Position numbers and translations under genes: made by a program. From Meloidogyne chitwoodi (taxonomy: Eukaryota > Nematoda > Chromadorea > Rhabditida > Meloidogynidae), in NCBI GenBank assembly GCA_015183035.1, contig JACZZP010000002.1, positions 186,001-250,000 of the forward strand: a stretch of 64,000 nucleotides of DNA, in the 5' to 3' direction. Positions 11,801-22,609 of the stretch are shown here, piece by piece. How positions within the stretch are numbered: position 1 is the stretch's first letter; the number at the start of each line of letters is the position of its first letter. Below the pieces are notes generated by a model. That model worked only from the letters and a program-made list of their open reading frames with translations, was not told the origin of the DNA and did not search any database.

Positions 11801-14800
11801 TGTTCAGATGACCTTCACAATGTATACATTTATTCCCCATCTGATGGAAGATTATGTAAAATCATGTTAGAAGGACATATTGAAGCGGGGCACCAAGTTA
11901 ATTGAATTAAAAAATTTTTTAAATTTTTTAATTAAATTTTAGCACATTGGCTGCCTTTGGGAAACCTTTACGGTTGATAAAGACACTTTTTTGATACATG
12001 GAAAACACTCAATTTTTGTTTTTATGTTGGCCAAAGATGCACAACAAGGCTTTTTTAAAATTTAATTTGTTTTAATTTAATCAATTTAATTTTTAAGATT
12101 TAACTGCTAATTTTATTAGTCAAGTAGCTATTCCACAAGGAAATATTCCTTTATTACTTTCTAAGGGAATTGTTTATTGTCATACTTTTAATGGAAGGTT
12201 AAACACTATTTTGTTGAAATCTCATAAAACAGAAACTCAGGTAAAATACAACAAAGTTTTAATAAATCAGAAACTTAAATAAGTTTTAAAATACATAAAT
12301 CAGAAACCTAAAGTTTTAAAACACATAAATCAGAAACTTAAAGTTTTATAACACATAAATCATAAACTTAAAGTTTTAAAACACATAAATCAGAAACTTA
12401 AGTAAAAGTTTTAAAACACATAAATCAGAATATTTTTTAAATATTTCAGTTGACTGGAAAAGCTCCACAAGAAGTAAACTTATTTTTAAACTAATAAATT
12501 ATATTTAATTTAAAAAAAGCTTAAAGAAATGTTAAAACAATCTCTTTTACTTAAACGTTGGAGAAATGCTTGGAAAATATGTGAAAGTTTGTTAAAAATT
12601 AAAAAAGGAAATTTAATCCTTTTTTAGGCTTAAAAGAGCCATCAAGTTGGAGGGAATTTGCAAATACAGCAATTAAAGAATTTAATATTGAATTGGGTTA
12701 ATTCTAATTAATATTAATTAAAATATTTGCTTTATAATAAAGCTAAATTAATACAAAATATACTAAAATTACATAATACCAAAATTTAGAAAAATTTGAA
12801 AAAATTTTAATTTAAAAAATTTCAAAAAATTTTCAAAAAAATTTAAAAAAAAATTCAAAAAGATCAGGGTGATCTTAAAAAATCCCCAACGGCTATACTT
12901 ATTAAAAAAAATATTAAAATTTCAGCAGTCCGAATTTTTCGCCTATTGGGAGATGTTGCTATGGTTTGGGCATTAGAAGAGCTTTTAATCGTTGGTTAGT
13001 TAATTAATTTAATTTTTAATTAAAAAAACATTTAAAAAATTCATTAGAAGATCGGCAAATACTTGGTGGACATATAGCTTCTTTACTAGGAGATTTTGAT
13101 TTGGCAGATAAATTATTTTGTGACTCTAGTGAACCCAAACTTGCTTTAGAAGTTAATTTTAATTAAAAAATTTGACGGTCTTGAAATTTATATGCAAATA
13201 GTTTTGTTCATATCATTCGAAAGAACTCGTCGAGTTGAGTCGAATGACACCAAAAACAGCTTCTGATCTCAATTCTTTGTCGAGTTATAGGCATTTAAAA
13301 ATCCGAAAACAATAGGGGGGACTAAGCTCATTTTAGTGATTACCGCGCTGCTCCGCATGTAAATTTCAAAACCGGACTCTTCTAAAATTTTTTAAAAATT
13401 AATAATTATTAGATGAGACGTGATATTCAACATTGGGAAAGGGCATTAGAATTGGCTTCACAAATTGCTCCAAACGAGTTACCTTATATTGCTAAAGAGG
13501 TAGAAAAACCACCAAAATTTTTAAAATTTCAAAATACCAAAATTTCAAAATTTTCTCTCGTTATAAGGACACCCTGATATAGTGACACAACGTTTATAAG
13601 AACACCCTAAATTTGGGAGAAGTTAAATCCTGTTATAAGGACGGCCAAAGGTCTGTCTCTTAGGGTGTCCTTATAACGGGATTTAACTTTTATTTGTCCA
13701 CCACGAATGTTTTTTTTTGCAAATTTTAGGTCTTAAAGGACGGGGGTTTGCCCGAAAAACAATAAAAATAATTTTAAAAATTTCTTTCATTTTACAGTAT
13801 GCAATACAACTCGAATTTATGGGTCAACATGAACAATCATTTAATTACTATAAACAAGCAATAATTAAAATAAAAGAAGAAGAAGATAATAATGAAGAAT
13901 TGGAAGAACACAATTGGGTCTGTAAATCTGGGTAATTAATTTAAAAAATTAAAAAAAAATTTTTTTTTTTAATTTTTCAAAGTTTGGCTAGAATGGCCTT
14001 ACACACTGGTGACCTTAACAAAGGTGTTGAAATTGCTTTACAATTACCTAGTAGATTAGCTAAGAGAGATTGTGGAATAGTTCTTGAACAGTTAAAGGTA
14101 AATATTAATAATTAATTATAAATATTAATTAAATTATTGGATGAAATTTTTGACATTTTGAAAATTTTGACATTTTTGAAATTTTGACATTTTTGAAATT
14201 TTTGACATTTTGAAACATTTTTGACATTTTGAAATTCTTGACATTTTGACATTTTGAAATTCTTGACATTTTGAAATTTTTGACATTTTAAATTTTAAAT
14301 TTTTTCGAAATTTTTAATTAATTAATTTTAGCAATTTGACGAAGCCGGTGCAGTTTATGAAGCAGGACAATTTTACGATAGGGCAGCTTCTGCCTATTTA
14401 AAAGGAAAAAATCTGTGATTTTTAAATTAATTAAAAATTAAATTAAAATTAATAAAAATAGTCTAAAAGTGCATAAATTAATGGAACACGTAAGATCTCC
14501 AAAATTATTATGTCAATATGGAAAAATGTTGGAAAAAGAAAAAAATTTTGAAAGAGCCTATAAAGTGTGAAGAAAATTTTAAAATTAAAAAAAAAATTTT
14601 TTAGGCCTACGAAAAAGCTCAAGACGCGGAAAATCAAATTAGAGTGCTTCTTAGATACTTGAACAGGGCCGATGAAGTTTATTTTTTTTTAATTTTAATT
14701 AAATAAATTTTATAAAAATTAAAAGGCTGTTAAACTGGCTAGAGAAAGTAAAAGTATTGAAGGATCGAAATTGGTGGCAAAGTGAGAGAAATAAATTTGA

Positions 14801-17219
14801 ATTTTCAAAAAAAAATTCAAAAAATTTTCAAAAAATTTCAAAAAAAAATTTTTTAAAAAATTCAAAAAAATTTCTAAAAATTCAAAAAATTTTTAAAAAT
14901 TTCAAGTTATTTCTCTGATTTGGGCCAATTTGACACAGCAATTCAATTTTTGGTAATTTCACTGTGTTATCAGGTAAATCCTTTTACTTAAATTAAAAAA
15001 ATAAAATTTTATCATTAAAAGGAAGCTTTTGATTTAGCCAAAAGTTCTGGTTATATAAATATTTATTCTGATGCATTAGAAAATTGTTCTTCAATTAATT
15101 CTGAAGAAATTAATAAAAATAATGATAATTCTCAACAACAAAAAGAGGCTGCCTTTACTCAGATGGCTGAATTTTTTAGGAATGAGGGAAATGCTTTGGA
15201 AGCTGGAAAATTTTTTGGAATGTCAAAACAATATCGGACGGTAGACATTTTTAAAATTTAAAAATAGTATATTTCATCACCTAATGATGAAATGGACATT
15301 TCGTCACCTAATGATAAAATGGACATTTCGTCACCTAATGATGAAATGGACATTTCGTCACCTAATGATGAAATGGACATTTCGTCACCTAAGGGTGGAA
15401 TGGACATTTCGTCACCTAATGATGAAATGGACATTTAGTCACCTAAATAAAATGTTTTGTATTTGTTCACAAATTAACATAATCTTACTTTAAAAGGCAC
15501 TTTCTCTCCTAACAAATGAGTCAATTACCCCTACAGCCGAGGAAACAGCTCTACAACTAGCTGTAAATTTTACAGCAGAATCAAAAGAAAAAGCTTTAAT
15601 AGATGAACTAATATCTCATTTAATGGGTGAAAAAGAGGGAGGAGATGGAATTCCAAAAGACCCAAAATATTTATTTCAATTATATGTTAAACTGTCAATG
15701 CATGAAGAAGGGGCTAAAACTGCTTTAATTATTGCACAAGAACAACAATTTAAAGGGTTTTATAAGACAGCACATGACCTTTTGTTTGGTAAATATTTTA
15801 AATATATATAGTTGACATTTTGTAATATTTTTGACTATTGGACATTTTGTAATATTTTTGGGTAGTTGACATTTTGTAATATTTTTGGATAGTTAACTTA
15901 AACTCTTCAATTTTAAGAAATGTATCAAACTCTGAGAAGAGAAAACATTCGAATTCCTTCTGAAATGGAAAATGCTTTAATGCTTCTACATAGCTACAAT
16001 ATTGTTAAAAGCCTTCTCAAACGTGGAGATAATTTTACTGCAGCAAAATTACTCTGTCGTGTATCCGAAAATATTGGACAGTTTCCAACGCGTAGGTTTT
16101 ATGGTTAAATTGACATTTTGTAATATTTTTGGGGTTGTGACATTTTGTAATATTTTTGGGGTTGTGACATTTTGTCATATTTTTGGAGTTGTGACATTTT
16201 GTAATATTTTTTGGGTTGTGACATTTTGTAATATTTTTGGGGTTGTGACATTTTGTCATATTTTTTGGGTAGTTGACATTATTAAATTTTTTTACAGATG
16301 CAGCACAAATACTCACCTCATGTGTGATAACCTGCACAAAAGGTTCAGTGCTTTTTAATAAAGTTAATTTTTTTAAAAATTTAAAAATTAAGCCGGATTA
16401 AAAGGATCGGCATTTAAAACAGCCTCGTTGTTATTTCAGCCACTTTATAGACAAAAAATTGATGAAAAATACAAAAAGAAAATTGAATTAGTTGTTAGGT
16501 AAAATAAAAAAATATTTTAATAATTTAATAATTTTTTTAGAAAATTTGGACAAAATGCTGAGGACCCAAATGAACGTCTTCAGCCTTGTCCTTATTGTGG
16601 AACGCCTGTAAATGAATTTATGTTGAGTTGTACAAATTGTCAAGTGAATATTCCTTACTGTATTTTAACGGTGAGAAGAATAAATAAAATCAAAATTTAA
16701 TTTTAAAAAATCAGAATTAAATTATAAAAAATCATAAATAAATCAGAATTAAATTATAAAAAATCATAAATAAATTATAAAAAATCAGAATTAAATTATA
16801 AAAAATCAGAATTAAATTATAAAAAATCAGAATTAAATCAGAATTAAATTATAAAAAATCAGAATTAAATTATAAAAAATCAGAAATAAATCAGAATTAA
16901 ATTATAAAAAATCAGAATTAAATTATAAAATCAGAAATAAATCAGAATTAAATTATAAACATCAGAATTAAATTTAAAGTATATTTTAAAGGGACGACAC
17001 ATTGTACGTGAAGATTTTGCATTATGTCCAAAATGCAATTTCCCTGGGAATAAGTCAGAATTTTATAAGTTAATTAAATTTATTAATTTTTTTAAAATTA
17101 TTTATTTATTTAGATTAACAGATATTGTTTGCCCAATGTGTTATGAACAATTTAGCAAAGAAGAAATTCAACCAGGAAATTTTGCAGATTTTATTATTAA
17201 AAATTCAAATATTGAATAA
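8815..17219 (+). CDS. WDR19: WDR19/IFT144 homologue (intraflagellar transport complex A subunit)
   Basis: Large WD40-TPR-type protein of IFT complex A, acting in retrograde transport in sensory cilia (C. elegans DYF-2 is the expected orthologue). The start MK is joined by a 49-bp intron to an exon with [20 protein letters not shown]; then WD-repeat exons such as [34 protein letters not shown] and [17 protein letters not shown]. After about 12.5 kb TPR-like segments follow in the WDR19 order: [64 protein letters not shown] and [16 protein letters not shown]. Late exons read [18 protein letters not shown] and [20 protein letters not shown]. The C-terminus has two CxxC pairs, PCPYCGTPV and LCPKCNFPG, plus CPMCYEQF. 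More than 25 exons; stop TAA 17217-17219. Several introns carry minisatellites. Some exon junctions are not resolved (for example 11.0-11.5 and 14.7-15.0 kb). Confidence 0.88.
9147..9256 (+). repeat. Weak tRNA-like sequence in WDR19 intron
   Basis: The intron 9028 to about 9308 has an A-box-like stretch, atggttaagttggtaacaac, and about 60 bp later ggatggattcggcc, which only loosely resembles a B box. It is much weaker than the other tRNA-like sequences in this window. Confidence 0.3.
10245..10600 (+). repeat. attctgattt minisatellite in WDR19 intron
   Basis: A degenerate array of about ten aaattctgatttt units separated by tgtgttttcttt. The same word forms the large array at 25.2-26.2 kb and arrays at 45.3 and 45.8 kb, and its reverse complement forms the array at 16.7 kb. 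Confidence 0.75.
12285..12445 (+). repeat. Tandem acacataaatcagaaacttaa repeat in WDR19 intron
   Basis: Five to six copies of a roughly 30-bp unit (aaagttttaaaacacataaa followed by tcagaaactt) lie inside a WDR19 intron just before the exon with the LTGKAPQE segment. No coding signal. Confidence 0.75.
13180..13390. repeat. Dispersed repeat with atcattcgaaag in WDR19 intron
   Basis: The intron contains tcatatcattcgaaagaact and gttgagtcgaa, closely similar to a segment at 24.02-24.07 kb in the G-alpha intron (ggtatcattcgaaaggactt, then gctgaatcgaa). GC-richer words follow, such as attaccgcgctgctccgca. It looks like a fragment of a dispersed element of unknown class. Confidence 0.45.
13553..13690. 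mobile_element. Fold-back sequence with ttataaggacaccc words
   Basis: Two 23-bp arms, 13620-13642 and 13667-13689, are inverted copies with one mismatch (aagttaaatcctgttataag versus its complement). The loop is only about 24 bp. The upstream part 13555-13610 repeats the ttataaggacaccct word. Related words occur at 22.45, 45.22-45.48 and 55.5 kb. It lies in a WDR19 intron. Confidence 0.6.
14140..14300 (+). repeat. gacattttgaaattt repeat in WDR19 intron
   Basis: About ten degenerate copies of a 14-18 bp unit built on gacattttgaaat. Similar stretches sit in introns of the SLC17 gene (5224-5320) and the sulfatase gene (47551-47690). Confidence 0.7.
15279..15437 (+). repeat. Second 27-bp tandem repeat in WDR19 intron
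   Basis: About six copies of a 27-bp unit containing atgatgaaatggacatttcg, one of them altered (agggtggaatgg). It is unrelated in sequence to the gtcacaacccc unit but has exactly the same length. Intronic, between the exons ending SKQYRT and beginning ALSLLTNES. Confidence 0.8.
15820..15897 (+). repeat. 27-bp minisatellite relatives in WDR19 intron
   Basis: Three copies of gacattttgtaatatttttg with a variable 6-8 bp spacer. These are diverged members of the family at 651-1143, in reverse orientation. Confidence 0.75.
16111..16283 (+). repeat. 27-bp minisatellite copies in WDR19 intron
   Basis: Six copies of the reverse-complement of the 651-1143 unit (ttggggttgtgacattttgt core), with several substitutions between copies. 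It lies between the WDR19 exon ending in the QFPT region and the next exon beginning DAAQILTS. Confidence 0.85.
16685..16978 (+). repeat. aaaaatcagaattaaattat minisatellite in WDR19 intron
   Basis: About fourteen units of roughly 20 bp, the reverse complement of the ttctgattttttaaaatt repeat of the G-alpha intron. It separates the two zinc-ribbon exons of WDR19. Confidence 0.85.
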
Positions 17220-17869
17220 ATATAAATATTATTTTTTTAATTTAATTTTTTTAATAAAAATGATCAAAATAATTTTTATTAAATTGTTCATTTAATGCCG
17301 TTGCCAGGCAATAAATTAATAAGACTCAAAAATATTTTTTTTTAATATTCCTTTTTTATAATTTTATTTTTTCCTCTACAAATTTTATTTCTCTTTTTAA
17401 TTATTTATTTTAAAAATTTTTTGTAGGGTAAAAGAATAAAATAATTTTTAATTTTTGTCTGTGAGACTATTTTAAGATTAAATTAAATATTTTAGAATTT
17501 ATTAAAAATTGGACGTTTTGAAAATTTGACATTTTGGAAATAATTTTATCAAAAATTTAATTTCTGGAAATAAATTTTTAAACTTTTTTTATTTTTTTAA
17601 ATTTGACACGTTCACCTTTTTATTATTTATTATTTTGTTTATTAATTTAATTTAAACAGCTGTCATTTATTAATATTTTTTGTCAAATGGTTAAGTTAAT
17701 TTATATAAAAATTAAATTTTTGCAAATTTAATTAAAGAAAAAATTTTTTATCTTTAATTTAATTGTTTTTAATATTTTTATTATTCTTTGAAGTTTATTA
17801 AAGCAAAACTTTGCTCATTTTTTTAAATTGAAAAATAATATTATTTAAAAAAACCTCAAGAGGCTAACC

Positions 17870-19740
17870 CAGCGTTACTTGACAACCCATAACTTTTGTT
17901 TAAATAAATTTAAAAATTTTATTTTTTATTTTTTTAAGGCTCAGAATCTGCTTTATTTTTTGATATAATTTTGAAATTTTTATCTTTAATTTTAAAAATA
18001 TTTTCGGTCAAAAACTTTAAATTTCAAAAAATTCGTCATTTTTTACTTAAAAATTCATATCTTTTTTTAAGTTTAATATATTTAATTTATTTTATGTTTA
18101 TTTTAAAGCCCTGAATCTGCTCTATTTTTTAAGATGTTGATAAAATTTTTATGTCTAAATTAGGCAAAGTTATAAGTTTTTAAGTTAGGCTAACTTTATT
18201 TTACAATTATTATTTTTTTAATTTTGCCTATTAATATAAAAAATATTTTTTTACTTAATTTTTAAATGAAAATTTATTTTAATTTTCCCCTTTTTTTAAT
18301 TTTATATTGATTATGCAAATCCCTTCATTTAATTGTACAACAAACGGCAAACAAATAAAAACACATTAAATCCATTTAGACGCAGATTACGGCGCCAACT
18401 CCAAAATTTATTATATTGACGCCCATTTTTGCGCCGAAAATGCTATTTTCGTAAAAACAATTTTATTATTAAATAAGTCTTTTGGACGCAGATTTTTTGG
18501 CGTTAGTGTTATAAGGGAACTATTAAGATGCGCCAAATGTCTGCGCCGAGATATCCAATTTCCTTAATAAATGGCTAATTTTCTTTATTTTATTTTTTTA
18601 ATTTTTTATTAAAAAATAAAATAAAAAAAGAGGGAAAATATATAAAGGTATTTGCTTAGGTAAAGGGAACGGAAACAAAGGGCCACTTAATGAGGCGAGA
18701 TAAAGTAAAGAGAGAAGAAAAAATTTTTTTTTATTTTTTTTTTCGCGCATGCCTCGTATTTATATTTATTTAAAATCCTCACCAATTATAATTCCCTTTA
18801 GAGACAATTGCTAGTTTAGAGGGAAGAGGTAAATTTCCGGTGTGTGGTAAAATTTACCCGTTATTTTTTAATAAAAATTGGACATTTTTATTTTTTATCT
18901 CCGTTACTATTAGTTTTTTAATTTATTTTTTTGTTTTAATATTAAATGATACAACTAACAATTTTAAATATTATTAAATTTTAAAATTACTTGTGATATT
19001 TAAATAAATGTGTGAGGATAAGGCTCTATAATCTGTAATGACTAAATTTACTTAAAAATTGATAACTTTTTGAAATTTTTAGCTAAAATTTTATTTTTGA
19101 TTTTATTTTATAGCTCTGATTCTCCTCTTTATTTGAAATAAAATTTAATTTTGTATCTTCCCTTTTCGAAGAGTTATGGGTCAAAAATCGACGTCGGTCA
19201 AATTAAAAATACTGACTAAATTGATTTAAAAATTCATAACATTTTAGAATTTTTTGTTTCTTACGATTATTTAGTTTCATTTATAGCACAGAACCCGCTC
19301 TTTCTTTTGATACAAAAAAATTTATTATCTTATTTCCTGAAGAGTTATAAGTCATAAACTAACTAAACCTCCAAATCAAAAATATACCTACCTCACTTTA
19401 AAAATTTGTAACTTTTTTGAAAAAAAATTTCTTTCTTTTATTCCTTATTTTATTCCCAAGAATTTGTTCTTTCTTTTAACATCAAGTTCAACTTTCTATC
19501 TAAATTTAATCAAAAGTTATACCTCAAAATTCACAAAAATCGTGACTAAAAACTTAACTAAATTAGCTTAAAATAAATACAACTTTTTTAAAATTAATTT
19601 ATTAATTTAATTTTTTTTAATATTTTATAGCCATAACTCTGTTCTATTTTTAGTTTTTTAAATTAAATTAATATCTTTATTTTTCTTAGAGTTATAAGCT
19701 TACAAATCGTTCGAGTGACTGCCCTATCCAATTAATTTTC
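17870..19740 (+). repeat. Degenerate ~172-bp tandem repeat
   Basis: A shared pattern recurs: aaaaattcataacttttt, about 60 bp of A/T, tagctctgaatctgctcttt, about 60 bp, then gagttatgggtcaaaaa. The 'tctgctct' landmark falls at about 17945, 18115, 19117, 19291, 19463 and 19635, that is 170, 1002, 174, 172 and 172 bp apart. Copies are roughly 60-75% alike by eye. Isolated copies of the same unit occur elsewhere on both strands (see findings). Confidence 0.65.
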
Positions 19741-20439
19741 TAAGACTCTAATGTCCCTTTATTCTTTAAATTTTTTATTTTAATTCTTACGCCTTTCTTG
19801 ATATTTCCCACAATAACATATTTCCGCCTTTAATACAAATTTACCATTTATGAATTTTTTGTTTTCCAAAATTGGAAATTTTGCAAAAAATTGGCACGCA
19901 AATGCCCTTCATTTTTCTCTCCTTCTTCTGTTTTACCTTTTATTATTTATTTATTTATTTTTTATTCACACGTAAATTAGAATAAAAATAATTATGTTAT
20001 TTTTTTATTTTTTTGAGAAAAATATTTGAGACTCTAATGAACCTTTTTTGTCACATCTTAAGACTCAAAAGGTATATTTTTAAAAAAAGTTTTAAATTAA
20101 ATTTTGAAAATTTTAGGCATTTTTTTTAATTTATTCTAGACTCTAACAGACCTTTTTTCTATTTTTTACATTTATTTTGAACATTTTTTAATTAATGGTT
20201 TTTGCTCATTTTAATTATTTTTAATTTTATTATTATTTTTTAATTATTTAAAAAATTTAATTGTATTATATTTCTAAATATCACCTGTTTTAGCTATAGA
20301 AAAATGATACTTTTTTGGTAAATATTTTATTTTAAGTCAATATTTTTATTTAAAAGCAGTCTAGTCGGGGTAGGTGTTTTAGGCAAGTAATGCTTAAATA
20401 AATGCTTATAAGTCCGTCAAAAAAACACTTTTTATCCTG

Positions 20440-20645
20440 AAAGTTTGGATTTAGATTACTAATACTGTTAGCTAGCATTTCTAAAAATTTCAGAATTTTT
20501 GGTTTTGTATTTTTCAAATTAGGGTCAAAAAAATCGAAAAAATTGCGAAATTTCGAACATTTTTGATCATATCTAGCGAAATAGTTAATCAAAAAATCTA
20601 AAATTTTTAGAGAGGTTAGCTAACCTTATTAAAAATATTTTAGCA
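20440..20645. mobile_element. Fold-back element, family P2
   Basis: Inverted arms: gttagctagcatttctaaaa with ttcagaatttttggtt on the left, and aaaaaatctaaaatttttag ending ggttagctaac on the right. Flanked by gctaac-type ends. A second member of the family is at about 50.67-50.89 kb. Confidence 0.55.
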
Positions 20646-21056
20646 AAATTTCACAATTTTATCTTTTCATTTGAGACTTTTATTAACGTTTGCGGCAAAA
20701 TGCTACTGCGCCCAAATAGGCTATATAGGAGTAACATTTTCGGTCAAAAAATTTCTAAAAAAATTTCTTTTAAAAATAACAAATATGTAACTATTTTTTT
20801 ATTTATTTTCGATTGTTTAAAAATTATTTTTAAAGTTTCCTGTTATTTTTTTTTTAATTAGAAAAAATATGTGCGTGTTTAAAATTTAAATGTTCACCTC
20901 TTTTTTCCAATTTAAAAAATTCTAATTAATTTAATCTTAATAATTTTGCTTCCTTTTTAATTTCATATTATTTTTGTATTTTTTATACATGTGATTTTGT
21001 TTATTTTTTATTTTTTTTAATTAAAAAGAAATCGTTAATACAATCTTAAGCTAGAG

Positions 21057-21395
21057 AACTTGACTAACTTGGGTACAGTCTCGACCTCATATCTCACCCA
21101 ATATTAATCTAATTGATCTGTTTTTGATATCATTCGATAGAAAATTAAATTTTCTACAAAATTTATTAAAAAATAATTTTTTATTTCAAAAATAGAAAAA
21201 GTTGTAATTAAAAAACTGCTGAAAATGGTCACTTTTTAAGGTTTTTTGACTACAACTTTTTTTATTTGAATCAGAAAATTCTGATTTTTATTTATTTTGT
21301 AGAAAATTAAATTCTCCATCGAATGATACTAATTTCAATAAAAATCGTCAAGTCAATCTTTAGGTATAGACCATAAACTTAAGTGACTCAATTTC
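21057..21395. mobile_element. Fold-back element, family P1
   Basis: Left arm tatcattcgatagaaaatta then attttctacaaaat; right arm has the complement, attttgtagaaaattaaatt and catcgaatgata. The centre holds aaaaagttgtaattaaaaaa against ttttttgactacaacttttt. Ends near acttgacta / gtcaagtcaa. No open reading frame. Confidence 0.65.
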
Positions 21396-21829
21396 TTAAA
21401 GTTTGAGTAATATTATTAGTTTCTAGCTAATTAAATTAAAATAATTTTCTTTTTTTAACATCTGTCGCGAAAATTTAAAAAAATCTTTTAGGTTTGCAAT
21501 TTTCTAAAAAATTTTGCGTTTTAAATCCTCACGCAATTTATTTTCTTTTTACGTCACAAAAACAGCCGGAAATTTCTTAGTAATAAAAAAGTTTATAACA
21601 AAGTTTTATTTAATAAAATTAAAAAAATCAACACTAAAATAGAAATACAATAAAATTAAAAAATTAAATAAAAAATTTTCTAGGAAAGCTAAAATTGTGT
21701 TCTTGATGTCTTTTTAAAGCTTAAAGTCTGCTCTATTTTCTCTCAAAGTTTTATAATTTTAAGTTTATTTTATCTAAAGTTATGGGTCAAAATGTCAAGG
21801 GTGAGCATGAGAAAATAATTGACTGACTT

Positions 21830-22165
21830 ACTACCAGCTGTAATAACTCTTGAATTGTTTGACCAATTGAAATGTTTTTGATTCAAAGATAAAGGAGAAA
21901 ATTATCTTTAAAATAAATTTTAAATTAAATTTTTAGGTTTAAAAATAAAAAAGTTATGGTTAAAAAACTTGTAAATTGTAACTTTTTCGAGTTTTTTTGT
22001 CATAACTTTTTTCAGTTTTTATCTAAAATTCTTTTTAAAGTTTTATTTTGTAGAAAATTTTCTGCTTTATCTATTGATAACAAAAATTTTCCAAAAAAGT
22101 TAATTTTTTAATGGGTTATAAAAGTTTAAACTTTGTAGGTTACTCAGTTGGTTGACCTCTACCCC
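21830..22165. mobile_element. Fold-back element, family P1 (diverged)
   Basis: Same plan as the copy at 21.1 kb: aaaaaagttatggttaaaaaa on the left of the centre and gtcataacttttttcagttt on the right, with ttattttgtagaaaattttc in the right arm. Ends near gactgacttact / gtaggttactcagtt. Confidence 0.5.
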
Positions 22166-22444
22166 ATCTTTTTTAACTCATTTTTTCAACTAATTTTATT
22201 TTTTTTTAATTTTCAGCAGCTAAAATACTACTAAAAAACAATTTAAATTTACATTCTATTACTCTATATTTTTTATTTTTATTATTAGCAAATGTTTTTT
22301 ATTTTCCTTTTAAAAAAACACTGCATTTTCTACCAAATTTAACACATTTTCTGCATCAGAATTAATTAAATAAATATTTTATTAGTCTAATTTTGTATTA
22401 ATTTAATTATAAATTATTAAGGTAATTTTTATTAATTTATTTAA

Positions 22445-22500
22445 TTTATACTCCCGTTATAAAGACACCCACAGTAAATGTGTCCTTATATCCGGATTTT
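22445..22500. repeat. Fragment with ccgttataaagacaccc
   Basis: Contains cccgttataaagacaccc and 20 bp later gtgtccttatatccggattt, the same word pair as the fold-back at 13.55-13.69 kb. It sits about 110 bp upstream of the G-alpha start codon. Confidence 0.5.
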
Positions 22501-22609
22501 TCTGTTTTTTTAGCCTGGAAAATTTTTTAATATTCCAAAAAAATAAAAAAATTTTTTTATTTTTTTTTTCAGTTCAATAATAATCAAGTAAAAAAAGTTT
22601 TTAAAAATA

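Larger units (their letters stand above)
17220..22440. other. Gene desert between WDR19 and the G-alpha gene
   Basis: No exon-like segment could be supported on either strand. The content is AT-rich DNA with a degenerate ~172-bp tandem repeat (about 17.9-19.7 kb), fold-back elements near 20.5, 21.1 and 21.9 kb, and a GC-richer patch at 18.37-18.56 kb with repeated ctgcgcc / ggcgc words. Short ORFs in it show no recognisable protein. Confidence 0.7.

Noticed and set aside
17220..22440. Long A/T-rich ORFs in the first gene desert (for example 20350-20592)
   Set aside because: Frames consist of Phe/Ile/Lys/Asn from A/T runs or read through a fold-back element; no family resemblance.
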